Assembly (NCBI GenBank): GCA_022571985.1
Contig: JACZWU010000002.1
Coordinates: 479,673 to 543,672, forward strand
Reading direction: 5' to 3'
Length of the DNA stretch: 64,000 bases
Source: Candidatus Zixiibacteriota bacterium
GTDB taxonomy: Bacteria; Zixibacteria; MSB-5A5; GN15; FEB-12
This document shows, in pieces, positions 48,330 to 58,603 of this stretch. The position numbers were made by a program, and so were the translations under genes. The notes beneath the pieces are model-generated. The model was not told the origin of the DNA, made no database searches, and saw only the letters and a program-made list of their open reading frames with translations. The first letter of the stretch is position 1; the number at the start of each line of letters is the position of its first letter.

Positions 48330-50231
48330 CTATCGTCTAAACGGTTTTTCGAGCAGCCGGCGGGCTTCGTCCTGATGATACAGGGCCGACTCCGCCGACA
48401 GAACCTGACTGTAATAATCTTCGGCAGCTTCTCTGTTATTAGAAATGTCGGCAGTTTTGCCCAGCCACAAATTGATCATACCAATATAAAACGGACGGCT
48501 TTCTAAAAACAAGGCCAGCTCCAGCTGATCCCGGGCATTTTCTAAATCACCCAGACCTATCAGAGCAATTCCCGACCACATATAGGGAGTGGACAGAGCC
48601 GGATTGATTTGCTGCTGCTGTGAGAATATTGAAAGTGCCACCGTGAAATAATCACGCGCCTGCATAGTGTCTTCGGGTTTGTCCGAGTCTTTCATAATAT
48701 CTCCCAGCATAACTCTGCATTCGGCCTGAATCTGACCTGCGCTTTCTCTGCCAATCAGATTATTTAACGACTGCACAGCCAAAAGAGTGTCACCCAATAG
48801 CAGCTGGTTAAGTACCAGGTTGAAACCTACTATGGCGTTGAGCGAATCCAGATCGTGTGCCTTTTTTAAATCAGCAGAAGCGACTGCAATTTCGCCATTC
48901 ATCATTTTAAAAGATGCCAGTCCGAGCCAGGAATCATAATTTTGTGAATCCGTTTTTACCAGAAGTTCCTGAGCCTCTGAAGCGTTGTAATAATCGCCAT
49001 TAAAAAAATAAGCGCGTGATAACTGATTATAGCGGTAAAGAGAATCTTTTTTTGAAACAGACCCCTCTGCATACTTTTTAGTATACTCAAGCATCAACGG
49101 GTAATTAAACATTTGCTCGGCGCGCTGGGCAAATTGTCCGTACTGCCTGTTTTCTATAGTGACTGTATCTACATAATCGAGCCATCCTTTTTCAAGTTCA
49201 CTTAGCGGCATCTCATAGATATTATTTAACAGCTGCCTGAGATTGATATCATCTGCTTTTTCGTAAAGAAGCACGAACTTGTCAAAAGTATATTCATCAA
49301 TCAGGTAGCGGACAAAGGTGGCACTAATTACATCGGCTATCAGCGGGTCTGCGCTTAAGTAACTGCTCGTGCTCAGCAAGTCGCCAAGCGGCAGGTTTGT
49401 TTTATCTGCCACGGCTTTTTTCATACTGCTTATCGCCAGAGAAAAATAGTTGGCAAATCCTTCGGTCAAAAATAACGGCGCATAGCCGTAGCTGCGAAGT
49501 ACCGCGCCATGAATTAATAAAAACGGGTCGGCAGTATTTATACCTGACCTGTAAAGAGCATAGACGTTGGAGCGGGTCGGGTCAAGGGAGCTGCCGAATC
49601 TCTTGTCCCATATCGCCGAATAACCCTGACATGGAAACAAATAAAGGTCCTGTTTGCCGGCCATTTTGAAATGAAAAAAATCCCTGAACTGGCGGTACTC
49701 TGCCTCGATAATACTCTTTATAGAAACCGCATGATAATCTGCCAGAGACTGAGGCAGATGGTGCAGGTCCAGATTGGCCGAAGGTGTTATCGAAAAATCA
49801 CTGCTGCTGTTATGGCTGTATGAACACTGACGGAGATCCACTTCGGTCTGTAAGAGAGGTACAAAAGATATTGAGTGAAAAACATTAGATTTAACTTCTA
49901 TGCCGTCAATTATTCCCGGAAGTTCATAGGCCGATGTAAAGCGCTTGGCCAAAGTCTGTGCCTGAGGACCGAGCGTCACCAGATGAACATCATATACCAC
50001 CCCGGTCGAATCTACCTTTGTCAGATTCAGGTCAACCGAAACACCAAACAAAAATGCCGAGGACGACATATCTTTGACCAGCGTGGTCGTATCAGCATAG
50101 AGCAGGATTTTTTGTCCGTTATCCCGGTCGGTATGATAAACGGAAATCAAAAAATCAGCGGCCTCGGCTGCCAAAGAATTTCCGGCCAGTAGAAGCGAAA
50201 ACAGAATTTGAATCAAAAGTAGTTTAATCAT
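48330..50231 (-). CDS. Secreted peptidase_MA-like (apparently degenerate) protein with C-terminal TPRs
   Basis: LLIHGAVLRSYGYAPLFLTEGFANYFS occupies the position of HExxH...EGxAxYF; downstream TPR-like repeats. Confidence 0.6.
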   Translation of the reverse strand: MIKLLLIQILFSLLLAGNSLAAEAADFLISVYHTDRDNGQKILLYADTTTLVKDMSSSAFLFGVSVDLNLTKVDSTGVVYDVHLVTLGPQAQTLAKRFTSAYELPGIIDGIEVKSNVFHSISFVPLLQTEVDLRQCSYSHNSSSDFSITPSANLDLHHLPQSLADYHAVSIKSIIEAEYRQFRDFFHFKMAGKQDLYLFPCQGYSAIWDKRFGSSLDPTRSNVYALYRSGINTADPFLLIHGAVLRSYGYAPLFLTEGFANYFSLAISSMKKAVADKTNLPLGDLLSTSSYLSADPLIADVISATFVRYLIDEYTFDKFVLLYEKADDINLRQLLNNIYEMPLSELEKGWLDYVDTVTIENRQYGQFAQRAEQMFNYPLMLEYTKKYAEGSVSKKDSLYRYNQLSRAYFFNGDYYNASEAQELLVKTDSQNYDSWLGLASFKMMNGEIAVASADLKKAHDLDSLNAIVGFNLVLNQLLLGDTLLAVQSLNNLIGRESAGQIQAECRVMLGDIMKDSDKPEDTMQARDYFTVALSIFSQQQQINPALSTPYMWSGIALIGLGDLENARDQLELALFLESRPFYIGMINLWLGKTADISNNREAAEDYYSQVLSAESALYHQDEARRLLEKPFRR

Positions 50232-50266
50232 TTTTCTTTATACTGTTAAGATAGATTTAAGATGAG

Positions 50267-51010
50267 TCAGGGCAAGCTGATTAGTGTCTCATCCATTATT
50301 AATCGTCCGTCATTCAATATCGGCCGCACCGGCATAGAATCTACGGTGGTGGCTATACCAATATCTTCTTTAAATCCGATACTGACTAAAAACCGGGCGT
50401 GTTCTCCTTTTTCGATAGTCTCGTACAAGGTGCCTGAATTATTTTGATATAGCTGCCAGGCCATTGAGGCCGCATCGTTTAGTTTATGGCCGCCAGCGCC
50501 ATTTGAAAAAATTCGCTCAATCATCAGGCCGCCACACAAAGTATCCTCGATAGAAAAATTTCCCTGACGGCCGCTGCAGGCTATTACCAGATCTCTGCCG
50601 TTTTCTGTTACTTTTTCAACAATTTTAGAAGCATTAACCAGTCCGCCGGCCAGCACCTGCCAGGCTTTAGCGGTCTTCTTAAACATGGCCGTGCCGTTGG
50701 TAGTGGTCATGACCACAAACTTGCCGCCGACGGTTTCTTTGGTAAACTCCGCCGGAGAATTTCCCAGATCAAAATTCTCTATTTTAACTCCGCCGCGCTC
50801 TCCGGCCAGAACTGTATTATCTCTGCCCAGGGTGGCGCGAAGCTCGGCCGCTTCACCGGATTCCGCAGTCGGGATAACCCCTTTGGCGCCGGCCATCAAA
50901 GCTGCACAGGCCGAAGTTGTAAAACGGAGCACGTCAATTACAACCACGGTCTTTTCCTCAAGGCTGGCCTCTGCAAAAGGGAGAGGCGTCAGATAAAGTT
51001 CAATGTTCAT
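50267..51010 (-). CDS. comB: 2-phosphosulfolactate phosphatase family
   Basis: VVVIDVLRFTTSACAAL, LAGERGGVKIENFDLGNSPAEF, TTNGTAMF, ACSGRQGNFSIEDTLCGG. Confidence 0.92.
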   Translation of the reverse strand: MNIELYLTPLPFAEASLEEKTVVVIDVLRFTTSACAALMAGAKGVIPTAESGEAAELRATLGRDNTVLAGERGGVKIENFDLGNSPAEFTKETVGGKFVVMTTTNGTAMFKKTAKAWQVLAGGLVNASKIVEKVTENGRDLVIACSGRQGNFSIEDTLCGGLMIERIFSNGAGGHKLNDAASMAWQLYQNNSGTLYETIEKGEHARFLVSIGFKEDIGIATTVDSMPVRPILNDGRLIMDETLISLP

Positions 51011-51061
51011 ATAGTCATCTCAATTTTCAAGCAGCCGTTCGTTATAAGTTTGTCCCAATAA

Positions 51062-51250
51062 GTCATCCAGTTCTTGCCAGAATCAGTCATTTACCTCTCG
51101 CCAGAATTAGTCATCCTGCTCTCACCAGAATGAGTCATCCTGAGCTCGCTCAAATTCGTCATCCAAAGTCCCTCTAACGTCACCCTGAGCTTGTCCAAAT
51201 TTGCTACCCTGAACACGCCCAAATTTGTCACCCTGAGCCTGTCGAAGGGT
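51062..51250. repeat. Tandem repeat array, ~24-bp unit, ~8 copies, related to REP-like arm
   Basis: Consecutive units beginning GTCAT/GTCAC/GCTAC at 51062, 51086, 51110, 51134, 51158, 51179, 51203, 51227. Confidence 0.85.
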
Positions 51251-51253
51251 GTT

Positions 51254-52372
51254 CTACCTATGCGAGGCCTTCTTATAAAACGGAGGTTTAACAACTGTCG
51301 CCGTAAACCGTTTACCGCGAATTTCGATTTCAACCGTCGAACCGGACTTCGACAGCCGTCTGGGAACATAACCCATCGCAATCGGCTTTTGAAGCGTTGG
51401 TGAAAAAGTTCCCGATGTCAGTTTTCCGATTTTTTCGGCGCCGTCATAAATATCGTAGCCCTGTCTGGGAAAAACGCGGCCTGCAAGCTCTAAACAGACC
51501 AGTCTCCGCGAAGGTTTTTCTTCTTTTTGTTTAACAAGCACCTCTTTGCCGATAAAGTCTTTTTCCAGATCAACAATCCAGCTAAGTCCGGCTTCTATCG
51601 GAGTAGTAGTGCTGTCGATGTCATTGCCGTATAACGCCATTTTCATTTCCAGCCGCAAAGAATCACGCGCACCCAGGCCGATCAGTTTCATCTCAAATTT
51701 CTGCCCGGCTTCGGTTAGCGCATTCCACAATATTGTGGCATGTTCGGGTGCTATATAGAGCTCAAAACCATCTTCGCCGGTATAACCGGTACGCGAAAAG
51801 AGAATGTCAATTCCGGCAATCTCGGCTAAGGCCCAGCTGTAATATTTCATACTCTCTAAATCATAGTCAGTGATTTCTGATAAGACTTTCAGAGCGCTGG
51901 GGCCCTGAACCGCCAGTAAACTTGTCTCAGCAGATTTGTCGATCAGCTTAACATCAAAGTCGTCAGTCTGTGCGCTTAACCACTTAAAATCTTTATCAAT
52001 GTTAGAGGCATTGACCACTAACATATAGCGCGTCGGCAGTTTATAAACCAGAAGGTCATCAACAATGCCGCCATCGGGCTGACACATGCAGTTGTACAGA
52101 CACTGCCCGATATCCATTTTGGCCACGTTATTGACTGTAACATACTGCAGAAAATCCAAGGCCTGCGGTCCGTTTACCTCGAACTCTCCCATATGCGAGA
52201 GGTCAAACATGCCCACATTTTCACGCACGGCCGTGTGCTCGGCTGTTATGCCGCCTGCATACTGCACCGGCATAAGAAACCCGGCAAACGGCACCATCTT
52301 GGCCCCGGCTTCGACATGAAAGTCGTAGTAGGGGGTTTTAATCAGGCTTTCTGTCGCTGTTTCTCCGCTCAA
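51254..52372 (-). CDS. gcvT: Glycine cleavage system T protein (aminomethyltransferase)
   Basis: HVEAGAKMVPFAGFLMPVQY, MFDLSHMGEFEVNGP, SRTGYTGEDGFELY, LRLEMKMALYGND. Confidence 0.95.
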   Translation of the reverse strand: MSGETATESLIKTPYYDFHVEAGAKMVPFAGFLMPVQYAGGITAEHTAVRENVGMFDLSHMGEFEVNGPQALDFLQYVTVNNVAKMDIGQCLYNCMCQPDGGIVDDLLVYKLPTRYMLVVNASNIDKDFKWLSAQTDDFDVKLIDKSAETSLLAVQGPSALKVLSEITDYDLESMKYYSWALAEIAGIDILFSRTGYTGEDGFELYIAPEHATILWNALTEAGQKFEMKLIGLGARDSLRLEMKMALYGNDIDSTTTPIEAGLSWIVDLEKDFIGKEVLVKQKEEKPSRRLVCLELAGRVFPRQGYDIYDGAEKIGKLTSGTFSPTLQKPIAMGYVPRRLSKSGSTVEIEIRGKRFTATVVKPPFYKKASHR

Positions 52373-52474
52373 ATCATCTCCCTAACAAGGTAGTTGTCAA
52401 TAACTTGCCGGAATAAGCAGGAGAAAGAGGGGATTGTCAAGAGGGGATGTATGAACTGGAGGTAACTATAAATT

Positions 52475-54433
52475 CTATTTTCTGCGTGCCACCTTTTTGT
52501 AAAAATTCAGACTCTTTAAGTAATTATCAAACTCTGTTCTACCGCTCAACGGTATTTTCTTACCCTCTGATTTCTTATACTTATAATAATCAACATTTTC
52601 ATGAGGAAGATAAGCTATATACGGGTGAGCAAAAGTTGAGCCTCCACATTTAAGCGCGGTAACTAACTGGAGGCTTTTTCTCGCGCGTGTCATAGCAACA
52701 TAAAATGCGTTTGAGCTTATCCATTTCATATTCTGGTTATCAAAGCCAATAATAATAACATGGTCAGCAGAAAGTCCTTTTGAGCCAACAATTGACATAA
52801 GTTCAATCGCGCTCATTTGCTGTTTCCCAAATTCTTGATATTGCGCTTCTTGGGCTTCCACAAGATTAGTTAACCTTCTTTCGGAAATTGGTCCAGAAAT
52901 TAGTTCTTGGATTAAGAGTTCAGGCTTTCCAATTTCTAATAATTTTGACAATTCTTCTACCTGAATGGCTTCGGAGTATTCAGAATCCATAATTGATTTT
53001 ATCTGCTCACATTTGTCTTTTATTTCAACAAGTTTCTCGTCTTCCAAATCAGCAAAGTTCTGTCCAAGTTCAATTACTTCTTCCAGTAATTTATGGATAT
53101 CACTCCTGCTCAGTGATTCGTAAAACATAACCTTTCTGAAGTTGAAGTTGTCGATATAGTTAATACCTAAAGCGTAATATGTTAACAGCATGTAGTAATC
53201 TTGTGACAATAGAGAAACCTTGTGCTTGTATTGTGAAACAGCATCAAATATTTGTTCCTTGTTTGGACCGAAGAAATTTAGTTTTGCTGAACCAGCCAGA
53301 ATAAGAAGAAAAGGATCTTTGGCATCATCTGACTCAAGTTGTTCTTTACGTTTTTCAATTTGAGCATGATTGTCAGCTATAAATTCTTCAATGAATTGAA
53401 TGGCGGAGCCAGAATTAGGGCATGCGATGATCTGAACTTTGGAAGAGTCACTTTCGCTAAGCAAGGGAAGAAATAACTTTTCAATTGTTTCGGGTTCTCT
53501 TTCTTCAGCAATAAATGCTTCGCTACATTTCACAATATGGTAGCCACACCTACCACAAAATGGCAACATAGCCTTTGTGAACTCATTATTATCATATAAT
53601 TCTCTAATCAATTCCGGCTTACTAGACTTCAATTCTTCGTACAGGACCTGTTCGTCGTCCCCTACGATAAGTACACTGATTGCATTTCCAGTAAATGACA
53701 TTATGAAGTCCTGCTCTGCTTGATTAAAATCCTGATGTTCGTCAACAATGAAATGCGAAGCAAAGCTCAAAGTCGGATTTTCCTTTAGGGCAGCAGTTGC
53801 ACGGATAATCAAATCTGCGAATCCTGACGCGTTGTACAATCGGCACAGTTGGAAATATGTATCCTTGATACCTTGCCAGTCAGTTGTTTCTTCAAAAGAG
53901 TTATCATAGAGTTGCTTATTGAACGCCTTTTCTGAATAAGTATCATTATCAAGTGAAGGGTAGAATTCTAATACGTCTGACCAGATTTCTTTTTTCCACT
54001 CCTGTCCGATCATTTTAAAAAAGTCTGCAAGAGGCCACTCAGAAGAGCCATTATTCTTTTCAACTAAGCTTCTTGCAAGCCTATGAAGTGTGATTATAGA
54101 TATTTTTTTCTTGTTGCCATCGGATAAATTGTCATTCAGTTGCACATCCTTGTCAAGGTCGCTGACAAGCTTCCTTACGAAACTTGTAACCAATACAGAA
54201 ATATCAGAATTGTCATCAAACCAATTTTGAATGCGTGACATGAAGAGATGACTTTTACCAGTTCCGGGGCCAGATACAATCAATATTTTATCTGAAGAAC
54301 ATTTGGCAATTTCTGTCGCATTTCTGTTTCTATATTCTATTCGCTGATTTTCATCAAGATGTAGTAAGTGGTCCCTTGTTGCTTGAATTTCTGACTGCGA
54401 AAATTGCAAGCAGTCAGTTTTTAAGAGACACAT
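52475..54433 (-). CDS. UvrD/Rep-like SF1 helicase, stand-alone
   Basis: LIVSGPGTGKSHLFMSRI (Walker A), FIVDEHQDFNQAEQDFI (Walker B), IVGDDEQVLY, STVGSKGLSADHVIIIG-like (IVGSKGLSADHVIIIG), FYVAMTRARKSL. Confidence 0.85.
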   Translation of the reverse strand: MCLLKTDCLQFSQSEIQATRDHLLHLDENQRIEYRNRNATEIAKCSSDKILIVSGPGTGKSHLFMSRIQNWFDDNSDISVLVTSFVRKLVSDLDKDVQLNDNLSDGNKKKISIITLHRLARSLVEKNNGSSEWPLADFFKMIGQEWKKEIWSDVLEFYPSLDNDTYSEKAFNKQLYDNSFEETTDWQGIKDTYFQLCRLYNASGFADLIIRATAALKENPTLSFASHFIVDEHQDFNQAEQDFIMSFTGNAISVLIVGDDEQVLYEELKSSKPELIRELYDNNEFTKAMLPFCGRCGYHIVKCSEAFIAEEREPETIEKLFLPLLSESDSSKVQIIACPNSGSAIQFIEEFIADNHAQIEKRKEQLESDDAKDPFLLILAGSAKLNFFGPNKEQIFDAVSQYKHKVSLLSQDYYMLLTYYALGINYIDNFNFRKVMFYESLSRSDIHKLLEEVIELGQNFADLEDEKLVEIKDKCEQIKSIMDSEYSEAIQVEELSKLLEIGKPELLIQELISGPISERRLTNLVEAQEAQYQEFGKQQMSAIELMSIVGSKGLSADHVIIIGFDNQNMKWISSNAFYVAMTRARKSLQLVTALKCGGSTFAHPYIAYLPHENVDYYKYKKSEGKKIPLSGRTEFDNYLKSLNFYKKVARRK

Positions 54434-54458
54434 TATACCCTCCGTTCTTTTATCGTAT

Positions 54459-57266
54459 TTACCCCACCATCCCTCTCAGTACGGTCTGAAGTATCCCGCC
54501 GTTGTTGTAGTAGTCGACTTCAATCGGGGTGTCGAGGCGGGCAACGACGTTAAAGGTCTTGTTGCTTTTTGATGGGTTGTCAGGAACGTTGCCTCCTTCG
54601 TTTTCCCAATCGCCAAGAATTTCAGATTTTGACTTAGACCCTTCGACTCCGCTCAGGGTGGCGTTTTTCTGCCCTTCGTCCCCATTGGCTTCACTCAGGG
54701 CAGTTCCGCTCAGGGTGACAGCCTTGACTGTCAATTCATGCTTCGGTCCTAAGTCGCCGGGTAGGTCGATAGCAAAAGTTTCGTGGCCGGTCAGGCCGAG
54801 TGATTCACGTGACTCGCCCGGCATAAACTGCAGCGGCAAAACACCCATCCCAATCAGATTACTGCGGTGAATGCGTTCAAAAGATTCAGCAATGACAGCC
54901 TTTATTCCCAACAGAAAAGTTCCTTTGGCGGCCCAGTCGCGCGATGAACCCATGCCGTAATCTTTACCGGCCAGTACGACTAACGAAATGCCGTCAGATT
55001 TATATTTCATGGCCGCTTCATAAATTGTCATCTGAACGCCTGTCGGCAGATAAATCGTCAGGCCTCCCTCGGTGCCGGGCGCCAGCAGATTGCGCAGCCG
55101 GACATTGGCGAAAGTTCCGCGCGTCATAACTCGGTCGTTGCCGCGGCGCGAACCATAGGAATTAAAATCCTTAAATTCCACACCGGTCTCAAGCAGGTAC
55201 TTGCCCGCCGGAGAATCTTTCATGATAGCGCCGGCCGGTGAGATATGGTCGGTCGTTATCGAATCACCTAACATACAGAGCACGCGGGCATTTTTAATAG
55301 AGGCAGCGCCGGGAGATTTTAATGGCATATTTTCAAAAAACGGCGGATTCTGGATATAGGTCGAGCTTTCTTCCCAGGGGTAAAGGTCGCCGCCCTTGGC
55401 AGGGATAGCATCCCAGGCCGGGTTGCCGGAAAAAACGCCGCTATAACGTTTCTTAAACATCTCAGGCGAAACCGAGGCCGCGACAATTTCGAGAATCTCA
55501 CTCTGTGCGGGCCAGATATCTTTTAGATAAACCGGCTGGCCATCGCTGCCTGTGCCCAGCGGTTCTGTGGTCAAATCAATATCAGTTGTCCCGGCTAAAG
55601 CGTAGGCGACAACTAACGGGGGAGAAGCTAAGTAATTGGCTTTGGTCAGCTGATTGATGCGTCCCTCAAAATTACGGTTACCGGAAAGGACCGCCGAGGC
55701 TATCAGATTACCGCTTTCGATAGCATTTACTACCGCTTCGGGCAGCGGTCCGGAGTTGCCGATACAGGTCGTGCAGCCAAATCCGACATTATGAAAGCCA
55801 AGCTGCTCCAGCGAAACCATCAGTCCGGCTTTTTCCAGATAGTCAATGACCACCCGCGAGCCGGGCGCCATTGAAGTCTTCACATACGGTTTGACATTCA
55901 AGCCTTTTTCGACTGCTTTTTTAGCCAGCAGCCCGGCGGCTACCAGTACCAGCGGGTCGGAAGTATTAGTGCATGATGTAATAGCCGCAATGACCACTAC
56001 GCCATGGCTGACTTTTGATTTGTCGCCGTTTTGAATTTCAACCTGTTTTCCCAATTCATCCTCAGGTAGCTGAAAGCCGCGTTCTGTAAAGGGCTTTGTC
56101 AAAAGTTCGTTAAAATCTTTCTTCATGCTTCTTAGAGGAACTCTGTCCTGCGGACGTTTGGGACCGGCTAAACATGGCTCGACAGTTGAAATATCAAGCT
56201 CAAGAAAATCTGTAAACTCAGGCTCAGTTGATGCATCGCGAAAGAGCATTTGCTCTTTGGCATAACGTTCTACTAAGTCGATTTGCTCGTTGCTTCTGCC
56301 GGTAAGTTTCAAATAATCAAGGGTGTGCTGGTCGATAGGGAAAAAGCCTATAGTTGCACCATACTCCGGCGCCATATTAGAAATCATGGCCCGAGACGGC
56401 AGCGGCAGCTGGTCAAGGGCTGGTCCGTAGTACTCAACAAATTTGCCAACCACTCCTTTATTGCGCAGCATCTGGGTGATTGTCAAAACCAGATCCGTAC
56501 CGGTGACGCCGTCTTTTAACTGCCCGGTCATCTTAAAACCGATGACTTCCGGAGTAAGCATATAAATTGGCTGACCTAACATGGCCGCCTCGGCTTCGAT
56601 TCCACCGACTCCCCAGCCGACAATGCCCAGGGCGTTTATCATAGTGGTGTGGCTGTCGGTACCAACCAGCGTATCCGGCAGAGCTGTGCCGTTTTGGTTT
56701 ATGACGCACTTGCCCAGATATTCTAAATTTACCTGATGGCAGATTCCGGTAGCAGGCGGCACGACTTTGAAATTCTTAAAGGCTTCTTTGCCCCAGTGTA
56801 AAAATTCATAGCGTTCGTAGTTTCTTTCAAACTCTTTTTTGGCGTTTATTTCGAGTGCCTGCCGCGAGGCAAAGGCATCGACCTGCACCGAATGGTCCAC
56901 CACCAGATCAACCGGCACCAGCGGATTTATTCTCTGTGGGTCGCCGCCAATCTTTTTCATAGCGTCACGCATAGCGGCTAAGTCGACTACTAAAGGCACG
57001 CCGGTAAAATCCTGCAATAGTACTCTGGCCGGGCGGTAGGCAATTTCGACATCGCCGACATTTTTAGCATTGTATTCGGCCAGTTTTATGACGTCATCTT
57101 CGGTAACAGTGCGGCCGTCAATATTGCGCAGCAGATTTTCCAGCAGAACTTTGATAGAATAGGGCAGCTTGTCTATTGAGCCGAATTGATTGAGCGAATC
57201 AAGGCGGTAAATTGTTATTTCACCGGTACTGGTCTTTAGTTTGCCTTTTGCCTCAAAACTGCTCAT
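54459..57266 (-). CDS. acnA: Aconitate hydratase A (with in-frame insertion near C-terminus)
   Basis: [99 protein letters not shown]. Confidence 0.97.
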   Translation of the reverse strand: MSSFEAKGKLKTSTGEITIYRLDSLNQFGSIDKLPYSIKVLLENLLRNIDGRTVTEDDVIKLAEYNAKNVGDVEIAYRPARVLLQDFTGVPLVVDLAAMRDAMKKIGGDPQRINPLVPVDLVVDHSVQVDAFASRQALEINAKKEFERNYERYEFLHWGKEAFKNFKVVPPATGICHQVNLEYLGKCVINQNGTALPDTLVGTDSHTTMINALGIVGWGVGGIEAEAAMLGQPIYMLTPEVIGFKMTGQLKDGVTGTDLVLTITQMLRNKGVVGKFVEYYGPALDQLPLPSRAMISNMAPEYGATIGFFPIDQHTLDYLKLTGRSNEQIDLVERYAKEQMLFRDASTEPEFTDFLELDISTVEPCLAGPKRPQDRVPLRSMKKDFNELLTKPFTERGFQLPEDELGKQVEIQNGDKSKVSHGVVVIAAITSCTNTSDPLVLVAAGLLAKKAVEKGLNVKPYVKTSMAPGSRVVIDYLEKAGLMVSLEQLGFHNVGFGCTTCIGNSGPLPEAVVNAIESGNLIASAVLSGNRNFEGRINQLTKANYLASPPLVVAYALAGTTDIDLTTEPLGTGSDGQPVYLKDIWPAQSEILEIVAASVSPEMFKKRYSGVFSGNPAWDAIPAKGGDLYPWEESSTYIQNPPFFENMPLKSPGAASIKNARVLCMLGDSITTDHISPAGAIMKDSPAGKYLLETGVEFKDFNSYGSRRGNDRVMTRGTFANVRLRNLLAPGTEGGLTIYLPTGVQMTIYEAAMKYKSDGISLVVLAGKDYGMGSSRDWAAKGTFLLGIKAVIAESFERIHRSNLIGMGVLPLQFMPGESRESLGLTGHETFAIDLPGDLGPKHELTVKAVTLSGTALSEANGDEGQKNATLSGVEGSKSKSEILGDWENEGGNVPDNPSKSNKTFNVVARLDTPIEVDYYNNGGILQTVLRGMVG
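54637..54720. repeat. REP-like repeat cluster inside acnA coding sequence
   Basis: gacccttcgactccgctcagggtg + cccttcgtccccattggcttcactcagggc + agttccgctcagggtgaca; 84 bp, frame-preserving. Confidence 0.85.
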
Positions 57267-57383
57267 ATTTTCCCTTCGTTTTTTTTGAACTATGTAGAAC
57301 AAATGTATATTTATTTGTTATAGTAATTATAACGGCAGCACAAGGATAAAGTGCAGAGCTTGTGAAAAAGGGAACTTTCTTTA

Positions 57384-58328
57384 ATGCTCATAAAGCAATT
57401 ATCAAAAGACTTCATAGAAATCCATGCCCCCGCCAAGATCAACCTTTTTTTGCAAGTACTTGGCAAACGCCCCGATGGATTCCATAATATTAACTCTCTA
57501 ATGCAGGCTATTACCCTTTTTGACCGGCTGAAAATTGAGAAAATTGATGAGCCTGAATGTAGAGTCAAGCTGACCGGTAATTTCAGCTCGGCTGCTATAA
57601 AAAATAATCTGGTGACGCGGGCTTATGAGCTATTCAAGAAAGAGTTTGGGCTCAAAAGCGGTATAAAAGTTAATTTGGAAAAAAATATCCCTATTGCTGC
57701 CGGTTTAGGTGGTGGCTCATCGGACTGTGCCGCCGCAATGATTGCGTTTAACCTGATTTTTGAATTGGGATTGTTGAATTCTGAACTCATAAAGCTTTCT
57801 TTTAAGCTGGGCTCAGATATTCCTTTTTTTTTCAGCAAAGGACAGGCTGTTGTCTCTGGGCGGGGAGAAGTAGTTGAAGAAACAGATTTTCCGGTCAATT
57901 ATAAGATTGTTTTGGTATCGACAGGCATTTCAGTATCAACTGCTCATAGTTACGAGGCTTTGAATTTGAAGTTGACAACAAATAAAAGCGCTTTTACGTT
58001 AGAGCCTTACTGTGGGTCGGACGTCTACATTGAGTTGCTTTCAGGCATTGAAAATGATTTTGAAGCAATTCGATTTGAACTTACTCCAAGTTTGCTGGTA
58101 ATAAAAAAGGAATTATTGAAAAACGGCGCATTGCTTGCGAGAATGAGCGGGTCTGGGCCAACTATGTTTGGAATTTTTTTGGATAATTGTAAAAGAGGAC
58201 GTGTCAGCAGTGTTGACTTCCCGGATTGTCATCTGTACACGGTTAAGCCATTTCTCCTAACAGAACGGGAAATGCAGCAACAAGAAGGGGAATCAAATGG
58301 AGATTACAGAGATTCGGGTTACCCTTAA
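57384..58328 (+). CDS. ispE: 4-diphosphocytidyl-2-C-methyl-D-erythritol kinase
   Basis: APAKINLFLQVLGKRPDGFHNINSLMQ, IPIAAGLGGGSSDCAAAM, ARMSGSGPTMFGIF. Confidence 0.95.
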   Translation: MLIKQLSKDFIEIHAPAKINLFLQVLGKRPDGFHNINSLMQAITLFDRLKIEKIDEPECRVKLTGNFSSAAIKNNLVTRAYELFKKEFGLKSGIKVNLEKNIPIAAGLGGGSSDCAAAMIAFNLIFELGLLNSELIKLSFKLGSDIPFFFSKGQAVVSGRGEVVEETDFPVNYKIVLVSTGISVSTAHSYEALNLKLTTNKSAFTLEPYCGSDVYIELLSGIENDFEAIRFELTPSLLVIKKELLKNGALLARMSGSGPTMFGIFLDNCKRGRVSSVDFPDCHLYTVKPFLLTEREMQQQEGESNGDYRDSGYP

Positions 58329-58560
58329 GGACGAAGAACGTCTGAAGGGATTCGCCAATATTACGTTTGACAGCAGTTTTGTTGTCCGGGGCATGAAGAT
58401 TATTGAAGGGAACACAGGGCTTTTTGTATCTATGCCCAGCCGTAAACGCCCAAATGGCACTTATCAGGATATCGTCCATCCTATAAATCAGGATATGCGC
58501 GAGAATATTGAGAATATGGTCCTAAAAGAATATGGGGAAGAAATCAAAAGAAACTCTTGA
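58297..58560 (+). CDS. spoVG: SpoVG family protein, copy 1
   Basis: MEITEIRVTLKDEERLKGFANITFDSSFVVRGMKIIEGNTGLFVSMPSRKRPNGTYQDIVHPI. Confidence 0.95.
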   Translation: MEITEIRVTLKDEERLKGFANITFDSSFVVRGMKIIEGNTGLFVSMPSRKRPNGTYQDIVHPINQDMRENIENMVLKEYGEEIKRNS

Positions 58561-58603
58561 ATTTGAGAACACTTTTGCTTTATTTAAATTAGTTTAGAGA
58601 GTT

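Noticed and set aside
51062-51250. Possible CRISPR array
   Set aside because: Units are directly contiguous ~24-bp tandem repeats with no unique spacers and no cas genes nearby.
51091-51381. 96-aa minus-strand ORF with 8-residue repeats
   Set aside because: Produced by the 24-bp tandem DNA repeat and overlaps the gcvT 3' end in another frame; kept as a repeat finding rather than a gene.
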